The notes under the pieces: generated by a model
What the model was told of the DNA's origin: nothing
The model's input: only the letters and a program-made list of their open reading frames with translations
Databases searched by the model: none
Assembly (NCBI GenBank): GCA_001939145.1
Contig: LSRX01000296.1
Location: 248,852-312,851 of the forward strand
Source: Symbiodinium microadriaticum
Lineage: Eukaryota; Sar; Dinophyceae; Suessiales; Symbiodiniaceae
DNA: 64,000 nucleotides
Direction of reading: 5' to 3'
Part shown: positions 46,881-60,599 of the stretch, piece after piece
Layout of the letters: each line of letters begins with the position of its first letter
How positions within the stretch are numbered: position 1 is the stretch's first letter
Translations under genes and position numbers: made by a program

Positions 46881-49140
46881 GCATAATGGCATAATGCTTT
46901 GTTCGTGCATATGTGCGTTTGGGTGGGTGGGGGCCACTCGATAGGCGGGCGAGTTTTTGTCTGGTCTTCAATGGGCGTTTTGCTTTTGTGCGAGGAAATA
47001 CGTACCGTACGTATGTACGTAGTATACTTACATACTTGCACATATTTGGGAAAAACATTCACACACTCACACACTTCCAGCCCTTTTCCCTGGCCTCTTC
47101 TTCAGCAGGGGTACGCAGCCCTGGCAGAGCTTCAGCGGCCGCCTCTGGCTCACGGAGGGAATAGGAGTGAGCACGTAGTGGGGAGATTTAAGGGTCTGCT
47201 GGCGACACAGCCGTGCAAAGAATCCCTTGGTCGCCTCATGACGTATGTCCGTGTACATCCAAAAAGCTTCACCTCGAATCTGCCAAATCCTCATCGACAC
47301 CAAGGTACCCTTCATGCGCTCATGCCCAAAAACGCCCTACGCTCCGAAACTCCGCTTATGGGAGAAGAGTGGGCCCCAATGTAGAAAACCATCCGCAAAA
47401 TGAGGTTTCTCGAGGCGGTCGCACAGCGAAACCCCAAACCGGGGCCGAAGCCTAAACCCAGGTTTTTCTGCGACTCAGGCCAAGGGACTTTGCTGCCGAA
47501 GGCCCAGGAAGGCTAGGCAGCATCACCACGCAGTCCCAGCAGCAAAGCTGCCGGCCTTCGGTGGGGCTCGGGCTTGAAATCCTTGCCGAAGGGTCGTTTA
47601 GGTCTTGAGAATGCCGGAGCTTCGGGCTCGGGTTCTGGAGATGGGGGTTCGTGGTCCAGCTCCGAGGACCCAGCAAGGGAGGGCCAAGGACGCAATCACG
47701 TATTGCGAAGACCGCTGGTAGTGTTGGCAGTCGAAATCATCGACATGGGTAGGAGTAAAACTTTTCGATTGCGATCAGGGAGGCAAGGTCAGTAATACCA
47801 ACAACAATCATGACCATCACGTTATCTCAGGCTTCATCACCGGACAAAGCGGACATCGAGCCACTATCAACGTTGTCACCATCATCATCTTCCTCATCAT
47901 GATCACCGTGCTTATCTTTGCGCCACCGAGACCAGCACTAGCACCGTCATGGTACTCATTCCAAAGCATGCAGTCTGCACATGCGACTTCAAGCTGCTGT
48001 ACTCCGAAACCGGAAACCCTCAAGCTTGCATAAACCTTACCCTCCCTAAGCCTTGAATGTCAGAGGAAGACGCATGTGTTGAGCATCTTGTGCTCTTGGG
48101 CTTCAAGTTGCATGTCTACAACGCACATCCACACCCTAGCCCTAAGCAGCAGACCCACCTAACAAAGCTGCCAAGTTGCACTCCGAGCAGTCGTACATGG
48201 TGGCGCGAATGCATTCTTTCGCACAGTGGACGCCTCACATTGCGCTTGCTGGCTTGTGATTTCGCGTACTCTGTGTTTTGCGCAGGGGTCTCCGAAGCAC
48301 CTTACACCGAGACCCGTGATTGTCGACGAGTGGCAGACTTCATACTCCACTTAGCATGGGAATGTAAGGCTCGAAAAACAAATCCGACCTGTGGGCTTTA
48401 TGTTTCATGATGGATACTCTACAATCTAGAATGCCGAAGCTTCTGACAATGCTGAAACCTGCAAAGCGCTTCCGACGTCCGACTGCTTCAAAGCTCAGGG
48501 TTGAGGGATGAGAGTTCAAGGAGTGAATTTGATCACGACATTCTGCCCAGCTTGACATGTCCCACACACACTTTTCATAATTTTTTTGGGGGCGATTTTC
48601 TACAGTTCTACAGTGTTCCGATTCACCATGCGAGGACACGGCAGGTCGAGCATCTTACCACGGGGGACTGGTTTTTGCTTCCGGGTTTCCCGTGCGAGCT
48701 TCTGAACGACCAAGGAATCCCATCGTAACGGATTTCACGTCTTACATGCGGGCTTTCTGTTTCTGATTCAGAAACCCCGTCTACCTGGTGGAGGGTTTTT
48801 TTTCTAAGTCTGGCGTACCAAGGGCCCCCGTCTACCTGAGACGGGTCACACAAACCGAAGTGACTGTAAAAGAGCCAGGTAGCATTGCCGCTTCGTGGTG
48901 TCCTGAGCCCCACCCAATGCCGAGGCAGAACAGACCAGAATGGAGCTTTTCCGCTTGAATAAGCACTACGGCTCTCTAAATCTAGCCATAGGCCTCACCC
49001 AGCCTATTATCCAGCTCATCTGCACCAGGACCTGAACCTTAGGAATTCGACGAACCTCGGTCAGGGCTTCGTTCGTCCACTTGCCTTGCTCTTAAACAAC
49101 ATACCTGTCAGCATTATACCACAAGCGTTGCTGAGTATCA
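46881..49140. other. Non-coding, no recognised gene
   Basis: Mixed sequence. Crossing inverted words lie at about 47490-47565. The words CCCCGTCTACCTG occur twice, near 48774 and 48825. No recognisable gene. Confidence 0.45.
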
Positions 49141-49425
49141 ATTGTTGCCCTCGTGTCGCCGCCACCGCCGCAACAGTAGCAGTAGCAGTAGCGGTAACAG
49201 TAGCAGAAGCAGTAGCAGCATCAGTAGTGGTGGGGTAGCGGTAGCGGGAGCGGCCGTAGCCGTAGCCGTAGCAATAGCAGTAGTAGAAGTAGTAGGAGTA
49301 GGAGTAGTAGGAGTGGTAGGAGTAGAAGAAGTAGTAGGAGTAGTAGGAGTACGAGTAGTAGGAGAGTAGTAGGAGTAGTAGGAGAAGAGGAGGAGGAAGA
49401 GCAGGAGGAGGAGGACGCCGTGGCA
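49141..49425. repeat. AGTAGC/AGTAGG trinucleotide-rich tract
   Basis: GTAGCAGTA, CGTAGC and AGTAGG triplets over about 280 bp, ending in GGAGGAAGAG. Confidence 0.9.
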
Positions 49426-49806
<381 letters not shown>

Positions 49807-50939
49807 ATAACAAATGTGCACACACTGGACAGGCAAAGAACTACAACGACTTAAGCCTTGTGTAGCTACGACGCTGATAGTATCTCGCAGCCTTGCCGTT
49901 CGACCCTTGGATGGGTAAACCTATGTCTGCACGATTGCTTCACTCCTGAAGCACGGCTGCCTTGGCCTGAACAAGGCTCAAGGTGCCTAAACGATTCAGG
50001 CAGGTTCTGCGTGCATGGTCAGCCATGGATGTGGGGGGGTACACCGGAATAGCAATGCTAGCTGTCGACTGTCGAAGCTCCTTGACTTCCTGGGGTGCAA
50101 ACAGTCTGGCAGGTCCTTCAATGCTTGATTCGCAATCGTCCCCAGCTGGCTGAGACCTTGATTGCATGCAGAACTAGTAAACACAATGCGCAGGTGCAAA
50201 TCCCAATCCCTGTACCGTAACCACAGCTGGATGCCAAATGCCTGTCTAGACACGAGCAAACCTGGGGTCGTGGTGAGCGTCGAAAACTACGAATCTGCAT
50301 CCAAACACTGCTACGTCTAAGTCCTTGCACGAACACTACAAAGACCTCTCTCTGGCACTCTATGCAACGCTTCACATTTCCGAAAACGAATGCAACTGAT
50401 CATCATCATCACCACCATTATCATCATCATCATCGCGACAGACAGCATCGATGCTTTCATGCTCTCCTTTGCCCTCCTAAACACCGAGCCGCGCTCCGTG
50501 GCCGTGGTTGCGGCACTCTGCGACAGACGCAGGAAGCTCGCCCGGGCCTCCAACTCTCAGCAACCCTTCGGGCCGTTGTCGGTGCAGCAAGACCGTCCCA
50601 ATGCAGGTAATTGGAGCGATGACCACGAACCATTGCCCCTTCTATGAGTTGAGTATGATCGTGTCCAGGTTCTCGCAGGATTGAAGGCTTCAGACTCGGC
50701 GTTCTACATTTCAGGGCTCGGGAGCAATCATGGCGGCTTTGTGGCTGAGTGTTTATACTTGTGCCTAGGCCTCGGGAGTTTCGGGGAAGATTGCAAACCA
50801 AACATCCCCGGGGGCTCAAGGCCGGATTGCAACTTGCATCACCAGCCCTTAACGCTGAACCTTCGTGCCTACACCATATTATGTTGCTTTATGTATGCAC
50901 ACATGAGCCATATATAGATTTCTCTCACTGTCTCTGCTC
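49807..50939. other. Non-coding, with a short (CAT)n tract
   Basis: No recognised gene. ATC/CAT triplets at about 50397-50436. Confidence 0.45.
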
Positions 50940-51066
50940 ATGTATCTCTCTCTATCTACCTACCGACCTACCTGCCGACCTACCTATCCTATCTGTCTAT
51001 CTATCTACCCATCTATCCATCTACCCATCTATCCATCTATCCATCTATCTACCTATCTATCTGTCT
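50940..51066. repeat. CTAT/CTAC/CCAT microsatellite
   Basis: Tetramers CTAT, CTAC, CGAC and CCAT in short sub-blocks. Confidence 0.9.
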
Positions 51067-51137
51067 GTGCTGCTATCGAGAAATGTATGAATGTATGTCT
51101 GTGCATAGATATTCGTATGCAAATCTCTGTATAGCGA

Positions 51138-51150
51138 GCGAGAGAGACAG

Positions 51151-51182
<32 letters not shown>

Positions 51183-51640
51183 CCAGGCAGGCAGGCAGAC
51201 AGACAGACAGACAGACACACACACAGACAGAGAGACCGAGACAGAGAGAGACAGAGAGAGACAGAGAGACACAGAGAGAGAGAGAGAGAGACAGAGAGAG
51301 AGAGAGAGACACAGAGAGAGAGGGAGAGAGAGACACAGAGAGAGACAGAAGAAAGAGAGAAAGAGAGAGAGAGAGAGAGAAAAAAGAAAGAAAGAACGAG
51401 AAAGAAAGAGAAAGAAAGAGACAGAGAGAGGGTGAGCGCGAGAGCGAGCGAGGGAGGGAGCATGGAGGGAGGATGGAGGGAGGAGAGAGGGGGAGAGAGG
51501 GGGGGCAGAGAGACAGAGAGAGACAGGGAGAGACAGAGAGAGGGAGAGAGAAGGAGAGAGAGAGAGAGGGGGAGAGAGAGGGGGAGAGAGGCGCAGAGAG
51601 GGGAGAGAGGGGGGAGAGGGGGGAGCGGGAGATGATAGCA
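51138..51640. repeat. About 500-bp purine-rich ACAG/AG/GGGA array
   Basis: ACAG and GGCAG tetramers (51138-51230), GAGACAGAGAG units (51230-51350), AAAG/AG (51350-51440), then GGGAGG and GAGAGGGGG (51440-51640). The plus strand is almost free of T from 51245 on. Confidence 0.95.
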
Positions 51641-54600
51641 GAAGCGGTACTACAGAACCCTGTTGGACCCACTAGTTGTTTAGAACTGGGGCTCTGCAAA
51701 AAGGCCTTTATCGGCTTCGACTGAGCCTGGTTGAGCCCTCAGAGCTCTTCGAACCACAAAAATCCTGAACCACACGGCAGAAGGCCCTGCAAACCCCACG
51801 GCCCCAATGCCCTGAGAAGTTTACAGTCGAAGCATAGACTTCAGTGTCGGCCTGTTCCGCCATGGCTTTGCTCCAGGCAGACGACAGCACCCGAACGCCG
51901 CGCCGCATGCGACACCAGCCGTACCAACAAACGCCAGGCTCACTGGTGTGGGTTGAAATGTCTGATTCGGTTTGAAGGATTTTGAGGGGTCAAGCCTAGT
52001 CACTGATTGTAGCAAACACGACACCTAGCCGGGCAACAGACATGAGGTCATGAGGACCGGAAAACAGCCGTCGATTGGCACGGAGTTACCGACGAATCGG
52101 ACAACAAGTTTGTACAGTACACAGAGTCTCACCTATTCAGGGTTTGAGAGTTTAGGAGTCTCAGAGTTTGGGGTTTGGAGGGGGGACTGCACTCGAAACT
52201 TCGATGTCCTGACCGGCCCCGGGCACGACGCCCTCTGTGAAATGGCTGCAAACAAAGCTTTCATATCCCACACACTACACTGACCGAGCTGCCGTTGATG
52301 ACTGCATTTGGAGGATCACAGGCCTGGATCCTGAATCCTCAGCCCTAAACTCTCACGTCGAAGTTCGAAGCATCAATCGTGAAAATCTTAATCCGAAAAT
52401 CCCGGAACCCTAAGACCTTGAAGCCGCAAACCCAAAACGAACCCCCACCCCCCTCCCCCCGAGGGTCCAAGCTCGCAATGAACAAGGAGGGAGGCAACAC
52501 CTGCAATTCACCAGCCATCGTCACGATGACCCCAAGACGATCACCGACCTGCTCCAGCGGGCTCTTCTAGAAGCTAGGCTGTGAGACGTTGGGCTTGGGA
52601 TGCAGGGTGTAGGGTTAAGGATTCATGGAACAGTTGAGGAGTCTCAATTAGGGTTCAGGCTCGGACTGTCAGGAGCGGCCGATTTGAATCGGCGGCTTGG
52701 GGCTTGGCGCGTTGCGCCTTTGCCCTTTCAAACCGCCCGATATACGTCCACGTAGCCCTTTCGGTAGAGTTTCCGTCCTTGGGATGAGCTGGCCATAGCT
52801 GACAGAGCAACCTCGCCTGTCGGGTGATGGCTCTAGATTCACCCATGTACCATGTTGTACAAGACGATAACAAGCCGTGGGGATTTACACCTGCAATCCT
52901 CGGCCGACTTTCTTCTGGAAGCTCCATCAGGGTTTGTCTGTCACGAAATATCGAAAATCCAAGCCTCCACTCTCACCATTTCTACTCAAACACCCCGAAC
53001 CCTAAACTTAAACTCTGAACCACCACAACGCACATATAAACTCTAAGCTCTTCAACCCTGCCTCACAGAATGTCCATTTACGACCTGCCTCATCGAATGT
53101 AACCTTTCCTGCGTCAATGCGCTGGTTTGAGTTTAAGGTAAGTGTCAAACCTCAAGTGGTTTAAGCACTCCGCCTTCTACCCAAAGTCCTACAACCCCTA
53201 CATCATCTCAACAAACCCTGGACCTCGGGAAAAAAAAAAAGATCTAGGGACCCAGGATTTGCGTGTTGTCTACTGTAAATCTGCAAGGCTACAAAACAAA
53301 CCGACCGTGACTTCTACTTCTACCCAAATCAATCAACGAGCCGCCTGGAGTGCCTTGGGGGACCACGGAGCAGGTCCCCAAAGGAGCTGTGCTCCATCCC
53401 ACTCCATGCCTCAGCGGGATAACAGCTCTGCCTCATCGACAGCAGAACCACCAGCACCACCACCTCTACACACCTCCACCACCACAACCACTACCCCACC
53501 GCTACTGCCGCCACCACCACCAAAACACTGTTGTCTTTTCTCGGTTGGCGTCGAGAGTGCTAGCATGTCACGAACAACTAGCTTAAAGCTTGGTTCAGCA
53601 CTTCGACAACTTCCAGCCCTTCGGTGCACTTCTCCGCAATGGCAACTCTTCGGCCCCTACGTGTGTACATGAATCTGATAGCAAGATCCCCAATTGGAAG
53701 TCTCAGCTGAAGAATGTTCAGAGCCCTTCTGCAAAGCCCTGCGACACTAAATCCCGGAACCCCAAACTTCCAAACCCTGAACCCATGCGCGCTGAACTCT
53801 GGCCCTGAAGCCTGAACACCCGACTGGAGGAACACACAGGGAAGAAACCCAGGCGTAGTAACCCCGTTGGGTTTTTTGAGAAACTATCAGAATACTGTTT
53901 TGCAGGGACTGCCGGTGTAGCCCTCATCATGTCGGGCATCCCGCGAGCAGCTTAATTAGAAACGATGCACCAAGGAGGTCTCAGCCAGATCCTGAAACAG
54001 AACGTGCAGGGTTCAGGTGTATCTGACTGGAAACGTTGGACCTATAGGTCTCTGCGGTTTCGCTCAGCTTTCGAGCGTGTGTCACTTGCAAACATCGGGG
54101 CGCAGACCATCGAAGCCCAGCAGCCAACAGGGATCGATCTCCTTGGAGTCGCTCGAGAGCCGAGATGCGGACCCCCGGCTATACTGAATTTGTTTTGAAG
54201 ACCTTTCCGATGCCTCGATGCTGAGCTGCAGCGCCCGAGCTGCACAGAAGCACAACGGGGCTTGGGGGCTGCTTGCAGGCTTCCGGAAGGATCTGCAAGA
54301 CTTCGTTACAACGAGATGGTTACCACAGCTTCGTGAACCCAAAGCCGAAGCTCTTGTCGAGACCCGTAGTAGCGCACTGCGTGAATCTTGGGTGCTTCGG
54401 ATCGACCTCGCCAGCAGCAAAGAGGAGGTCAAGCACTCCGAAGCCAAGCCCAAAGCCCAAAGCCGTGAAACGAACCGTTCCAGAATCAGACACGATGTAC
54501 CTTAGGATGGCTTTTGAAACCTGGCTCCTAGATCTCCCAAGCCCTCATTCACTGTCATGCCCAAAACCCGCACACGCTCTTGTTCGTGGATCTTGAACCC

Positions 54601-57600
54601 CCCAAAACATCCCCGTCCTCAAGTACCCGATTAGAGCCCCAAAACGGTTGGGCTCTGGGAACCCGTCATCCATCGTCTGGGGGAGCTCCTGCACGCTCTT
54701 ATTGGGTCTTACGGATCAAAGGGTGACAAAAGCATGACTTGAGAAGATTTACGGTATTTGATGGCGATTTGAAGGTCAGGGGTTCCAGGCGCCCTCTACA
54801 AGGTTCAGGACTGAGGGAGTTAGGGTGTTGGGTTGAGGGGTCTCACCCAGGACCTCAGGTTGCAGCTGTTGAGCGCGTGGGTGGGCACCGGGGCTGCGAA
54901 GACAGCCAGACATTTACACATGTACATGTCTTTATAGAACAATGATGCCTGGGAATGCCTAATTAGGCCCTCGGATCTCTGGAGTGGAAGCCTTTGGCAT
55001 GGTAGGCGTTCACCCCAAGGTTTACGGTGTCCTTTCGGGTTCAGGACAGGAGCTTACGAGCCAAGGGCCGGGGCCCCGTCGTGGGATGCTGTTTGGCCAG
55101 GACAAAGACCCGCATGGGGTTGAGCTCAGCCCAGGGTCGCCAGGACAAAGATTCCTCAACCCTGATGCGCATAAGCGAGGTACATGGCTGCACTACTATA
55201 GCCCGAGAACCAGAGGCCTAAACTCGTCAACTTTCCGTATGACCCGATCCACAGGGCACCTCTGGAAGCATCTGCGGCGAGCAGGTCGTGACTCCAATCG
55301 CCACACCATCCTCGCAGCTCTTCTCTGGTTTACCGGGCAGCATCTAAGTCTTAGGGTTTCCGACAAAGGTTCTGGGCCTTGGAACAGCTCCGTTCAACAC
55401 AGAGTAGCGACCCCCAAGACACGAAGCATTCAACCGTTAACCGGGGCCATCAACCCCAAACCTCAAACCCTAACCTTAAGCCTAAGCCTGACACCCGATC
55501 CCAAAGCCACAACGATTGGTTGCAGTTGCAGGTCCTTGGGGCTCTTTTACAAACCCGGCTTCTGCTCTGGCCTCCAGCCCCTCACACACCGCATCCACGG
55601 AGACTTCGAAGAACCAGCCTCGGGTCTCTGGACAAGTGGATGCTTCAGGTTTTTAGGTGGGGCACGGGTTTACAAGAGGTGTCCGCAAGGTTTTCTGTGT
55701 TTGCGGCTGAGGTCTTCTTCAGAGTCTTGGTTGCTGGCTCAGGGTTTAAAGTGAAGGTATCAAAGCAAAGGGTCTACACTTTTAGAAAAAATTGAACCTC
55801 CCCGTGTCCAGCTTGATCTGGCCCCTGCTGATCTCGCAAGACCATGCTCTTCAAGCTTGGGGCGACACAATCGTCGTAGCTCCGCAGTGGTCCGTTGCTG
55901 ACGAGGCCACCGAAGTGCTCGTAGGAACTGACAGCAGTGTGGGGCTCTCAAAGTTAGAACGACCATCCAACTTGAGTTGTCGCGGTTCTCACAAGTTGCA
56001 GGAGTTCCCATGGGCTTACTCATGCAGTGTTAAGCGACATGCAAGACCCGGAAGCGGCTTGGGATGGTTTCCTTCTAGCCTATGCACTTTCGGCACTCGC
56101 AACGCTCAACCCCACTAGAATCGAATCGCTACCGCTCCAAGCGTGGTCAGCAGGCAGACGCCTGGACACGTAGCTGGCGCCAAGCCCGTCGGAGGTGAGT
56201 ACGATCATCTTCCCGTGCCTCTCAAAAGGGTCAATCTGAAATGACTTTACTCCTTTTCGGGCTACAGCTTAGCGAGTGGGCCGACGGTTGGAGACGGCTG
56301 GGATCCTCGAACCTCAATTCAAGGTTGGACATGGGAAGTCCTTCCAATCTTGGGCTTGAGGCACCTCCTTTAAATGGAGTTGTTTCTATTACCATGACAA
56401 TCAAGCGAGATCCCAATCCAGTGAAGGGAGAAGAACACCTCCACGCGAGTCTCCTTTCCGGTTACCCCATGGTAGACCGAACTCAAAGGACAAAAGCGGC
56501 AAACAACGACATAGTGCTCAAACAAACGCAGCCTCAATCCTGATCAGATTCACAAAAAGCACGGCCCGTGAAATCTTAAAGCAAGTTGGGCTTGATGCTG
56601 GAAATACTCAAGGCTCGCTCTGCCACTGAATGTCGCTTCAGGTTTACGGCCATCCGGACCCTAAACCCCGAACTGTAAAGCTTAAAGTCTCAACCCCAAC
56701 CTCTCACTGCCCCCGCAGCCCACTTCGGACTTTCCTCGAACTTCAGCTCTGGTCCTGGCCTCTCGCTACACCAGCCGGTCATCGTCGGCTGCAACTGAGA
56801 GTCAGGATATGGATCGCAGGCGGACTTTAGGGTTTCGGCTTCAGGGTGGAGGGTGTAGCGACTGTCATTTACGGAGTATTGCGGAGGCGCAACCACTGGC
56901 GTGAGCAGAGCCTCGGGTTTAAAGCTGGGGCCCTGTACCCAATTATCCTCCGCAAGTCAAGCGTCCCTGAACCCTGGGCCCTGTGACTGAAAGCCCTTGT
57001 AGGAGCCTCTGAGCACGTACAACACGAGACTCAAAGCAGAAACCTCCAAAGCTCTCAAGTTCTAAACACGGCCGACACCTCGATCGAGGGGAGTGCCGGC
57101 GGGCTTGCAGCGGCCCCTTCCGCGATGCGTGATGACCGGCATGCTTGTTTAGGGCGTGCACTGAGGGAAGGGCCTCAAGGTTCGTGGCTTGGGGTCTAAG
57201 TTTTCCGGGAAAGGTTGCGGCACTGAGTGTTGGTCCTGAAGCACCTTACCGGCAAGTATCGATTCAAACCACATCCATCTTCTACGAAATTGCAGCTGAC
57301 TTACCGGGTCACGTGATCCAAGCGAGGACGGGGTCGGCCTGATGCCGAAGCACTCGATCGGGGTGCTGGTGCGTCCAAGAGCAAACGGACCTGGGTTTTT
57401 TTGCGGGGGCTTTTGCCTGGACAGGCTAGGGCTTCCGGTTCAGGACACGAAGGCATCAGGATTTTACGTTGGGTATCAGGGTTCGTGCCTGAGGGGGCTC
57501 AGGGCCAAGTTTCAGCAAAGCCAAGATATCCTTGCTCGTCCCTCTTAGCTCCTTAGGGTTTTACAGGGAGGGGACAGATACCCCCCCTCCCCCCCCAAAA

Positions 57601-57620
57601 AAAAACACACCTTTAATTAA
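51641..57620. other. Non-coding, no recognised gene
   Basis: Telomere-like tracts at 52330-52450 (C-rich), 52980-53020, 54770-54845 (G-rich), 55450-55490 and 56660-56710 (C-rich). A CCA-rich stretch lies at 53447-53526. The 256-codon frame at 54984-55754 is partly telomere-like text with no domain. Poly-C then poly-A near 57588-57606 precedes dispersed element copy B. Confidence 0.45.
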
Positions 57621-58196
57621 GGCACGCGGCACAGAAAAAAAAAAACACCCGGAAAAAAACTTGACAGTGGAGGGTTGAGGCAAGTGTAGAAATTTGTGGC
57701 AGGCGAGGTGAAGTCGCATGTTTTGACCTACCCCAGCGGTCGTGTAGCAGAAGCAAAACGGGTCACCATTTCGTGACCAGTTTGTTGGGCGCACTATGCG
57801 GCCTCAAGGTACCTGCTGCAAGCCATCTGCCTGATGTAATTAGGACAGAGGCAAGGGGATGTCGAAAGCCACACGCCCATCTCCACAGGACGGGATTGCA
57901 ACAACATGCCCATCTGCACACGGCTCGGCCTGAGTTTCTTCAGCCGCAGCGTCGTCGTCTGAAGACACAGAGAGAACGTCTGTGTCGTCACCAGCAGGCA
58001 GTAAGCGCACACGAACATATTGCCCAGATATGCAATCGCGAGGCAGAGGATCTGCAGCACGGACACTGCACCATGCCTCTGCAGCTGCCTGACAAGTCTG
58101 AGGAGCCAGGCCAAATTGGCCTGCCATGAACAAGACTTCCTCCAAGGAAGCCAAACCCCTGCCGGAGCCATGGACCGCAGGCCATAGCGAAAGTCG
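57621..58196 (-). pseudogene. Dispersed element copy B, fuller remnant of the same unrecognised protein
   Basis: This is the second copy of the element at 28069-28530, in the same orientation. The minus strand keeps a longer frame (57840-58154): EEVLFMAGQFGLAPQ, CQAAAEAWCSVRAAD, PLPRDCISGQYVRVRLLPAG, then an Asp/Ser/Glu-rich stretch (SVSSDDDAAAEE). The upstream MAPAGVWLPW segment is out of frame, because this copy has one C fewer near 58142. The other copy is intact there but broken elsewhere, so the two copies were damaged separately. The GGTCAC...GTGACC palindrome is also present (about 57763-57780), with one mismatch. The similarity continues to a shared flank at 57621 and is lost beyond about 58196. 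Function is unknown. A mobile-element origin is an inference from dispersal alone. Confidence 0.6.
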
Positions 58197-58419
58197 TCAA
58201 AGATTTTCATCATTATTGTGATGAGTTATCTTGACATTTGACCTCACTATCATGTAAGAGTTTAACCACTAGTATAACTAAGTAGAGAGTACCTGTCCTG
58301 GCGTCCCCATCACAGTCGCAGCAGCACTTTGACAATTCGCCCTGACATAAGTATTACGGCTCCCTAAACCCCCAACCCCTGGAGCAGCAATGCGACGATG
58401 AGCACCTGAGCGAGCAAGG

Positions 58420-59060
58420 TGGTTTTTTCCCAGATGCGTACCTTGACTAAGGCTATTTGGGTGGATAAAAATACCCGTATGTGTCGCGCCTGCCGGAAGA
58501 TTCTATCGAGGGCTTCTGGGCGAGTGCTACTATCGTTTCGATATGGCCTCTTGGAAGTTCCGAGGTCTATTGTGTCTCTATTGAGGCTTATTTTTTCCCA
58601 TCGAGTGCTAATTTTGTTCATCGAAAATGGCCTATCGAGTGCTAGGGTGTGTCCCTATGAGTTGCCGTTGTTTGTTATCGGGTGAGTGCTATTGTTGCTT
58701 GCTACCGAGGGCTCACAGCAAGGCCTCAATACGCCCGCCATTCACCTCAACGGGCAACCTGTTAAGCTTCAATAGACTCGCCCAAGAACCCTGTTAAGCC
58801 TCACTAGGCTGATTGGACGTTCGATTTTTGTGCCTTGCAGAGCACCCTTTCAAGCCTCAATAGGCTAATCACGATTCGCCTCAACAAGCCTCGAGAGCGC
58901 CCATGAACAAAATACCCCCCAAAAAAATTACCTCTCAATAGCCTTGGGGTATCTGCCCCCCTCCCGTTAGAACCCTATGACCCTCGTTAGGCTTCAAGCC
59001 CATCCAATGAACCCTTACAGGCCACAAACCCTGATGAGGCCCCAAGTCTCCTGAACCGCT
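58420..59060. repeat. Loose dispersed motifs TATCGAGTGCTA and AAGCCTCAATAGGCT
   Basis: CGAGTGCTA-like words recur at about 58510, 58603, 58635 and 58684. From 58700, TCAATAGGCT/GCCTCAATA-like words recur about every 50-60 bp. Neither is a clean tandem. Confidence 0.5.
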
Positions 59061-59330
59061 CAACTCAGGCCGGGCTGAGGCCCCGACTCCGTCCGTAGCG
59101 CCAAGGAGGTCGACGAGTGCGTAGAGAGGCCTCAGAGGTCCGAAAGCGCTTGGAAGGCCTGGGATGAGCCCTTTTCTGCATCCTTACATCCGGGAGCCCG
59201 GCTCATCTAGCTCCCTTCAACACTCGAGATTAGCTCTCGGCATCACGCCGGAGCTAAACGCCAAAGCTGCCAAAACGCTGAGAAAAGAGGGCTCTTTGGA
59301 GTTCAGGCCGCCGCGTGGTACATTGAGGGA

Positions 59331-59412
59331 TACGGTTGATGATATAAATCCTGCATTAGCCATAATAAGGAATATACCTTAAAGTAATGCAGGATTTATA
59401 TCATCAACTGTA
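59331..59412. repeat. 28-bp inverted repeat, AT-rich, 26-nt spacer
   Basis: Arms 59331-59358 and 59385-59412 match at 27 of 28 positions. The inner 23 bp, ending in ATCCTGCATTA on the left, are perfect. The spacer holds a smaller TAAGG/CCTTA pair. No clear target-site duplication was seen. Confidence 0.9.
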
Positions 59413-59570
59413 GTTCTGCTTTGAGTTCGTCATGCTCGTGTATCTTTCTTGTCGTGGGGTTCACTCGACAGTCTGGCCATAGCATACGAAGTATAATGAT
59501 GCAGCTGTCTCCCCATCGAGTGAAGATTTTGAGGCTTGGGGCTGACTGCGTCGATTCAACGCTGTCACTT

Positions 59571-59676
59571 TCGCTGGCTCTTTCTCTCTCGCTCTCTCAT
59601 TCTCTCCCTCTCTCGCTCTCTCTCTCTCACACACACCCTCTCACTCTCTCTCTCTCTCTCTCTCGCTCTCTCTCAG
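59571..59676. repeat. (TC)n polypyrimidine microsatellite
   Basis: CTCTCT and CTCGCTCT units with a CACACACAC break at about 59627. Confidence 0.95.
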
Positions 59677-60599
59677 ATGGAACCAGGGAAGTTTACAAGA
59701 AGGCAACCGCATCAGTCCTTGTACGTACTGCTTCGAAGAGGCTCGGTCGCAGGGAGAAACTTCTCCCTCTCTTTCCCATGCAGTGCTGGACTGCACCCCA
59801 AAACCCCAAGCCCGACATCCTACATGTTAAAAATCTTAACACTTTACCAGACAGGAAGAATGCTTCTAAGAGCCACGCACGTTGGTAGGAATGCCCTGGT
59901 GGGCCTGTGCTGCCAGCTGGCCATTCCTTGCAAGTTCGATTCTTGCTGTCTGAGGCCGGGGTCCAAAAGGACTTGCGGGTCTAGAGTCTAGAGTTTCCAC
60001 GTGTCTTACCTCACAAACCCTAGTCGTTCAGCCATGGATTTGGGACCGAGGCATGAAATCAAGGACTCCAGAAGGGCCTAGGATACTCGCAGCCCAACCT
60101 CAGGCGTTGCAGTCCCAGAAGCTGGAAGAGCAACATGCGGCCTTCCTCGGCAGAAGCACACTTATCATCGCTCTGGCTTGGGGAATTGAGGTCGCGGGCT
60201 CTTGGGGGTTGCCTGCATACAGCCTGCCCTGTCCCTGCTTTCCGACCTTCCTTCCGGATCCGCGAATAGGACCTCCTGCTCTTGAGCGAATTTCCATCGG
60301 CAGAGCACTCCAGAACTAAGCCGAGACTCTCACACCCGCTTCGGTCATTTAAAATGGATTAGGGTTTTAAGGAAATGTGACAGGAACCCACTGCGTGATC
60401 CGGCCAGTGTTGACAATGTTTGTCTGTTGGTCTGCGATTCCAATCCATAAACTTCAAACCAACAGCAAACCCGACACCCGAACCCTCGCCCTTGAGCAAC
60501 CTTCGAAAGCATCCCTGCACCATTGCTTTTTTTTGCAATGAACAATCATATCAGGAATTTCCAGGATTTTCCGAAATCCATCCGAGGTTTTGATTAGGA

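Noticed and set aside
47490-47565. Inverted words CTTTGCTGC/GCAGCAAAG and CCGAAGGCC/GGCCTTCGG
   Set aside because: The pairs cross rather than nest, so they do not form one hairpin. Likely chance in GC-rich text.
51073-51724. 208-213-codon Ser/Leu and Arg/Glu-rich frames on opposite strands
   Set aside because: Both come from the AG/ACAG array.
54984-55754. 256-codon plus-strand frame
   Set aside because: Includes telomere-like text and shows no family motif, signal peptide or conserved pattern. Chance openness is plausible at this base composition.
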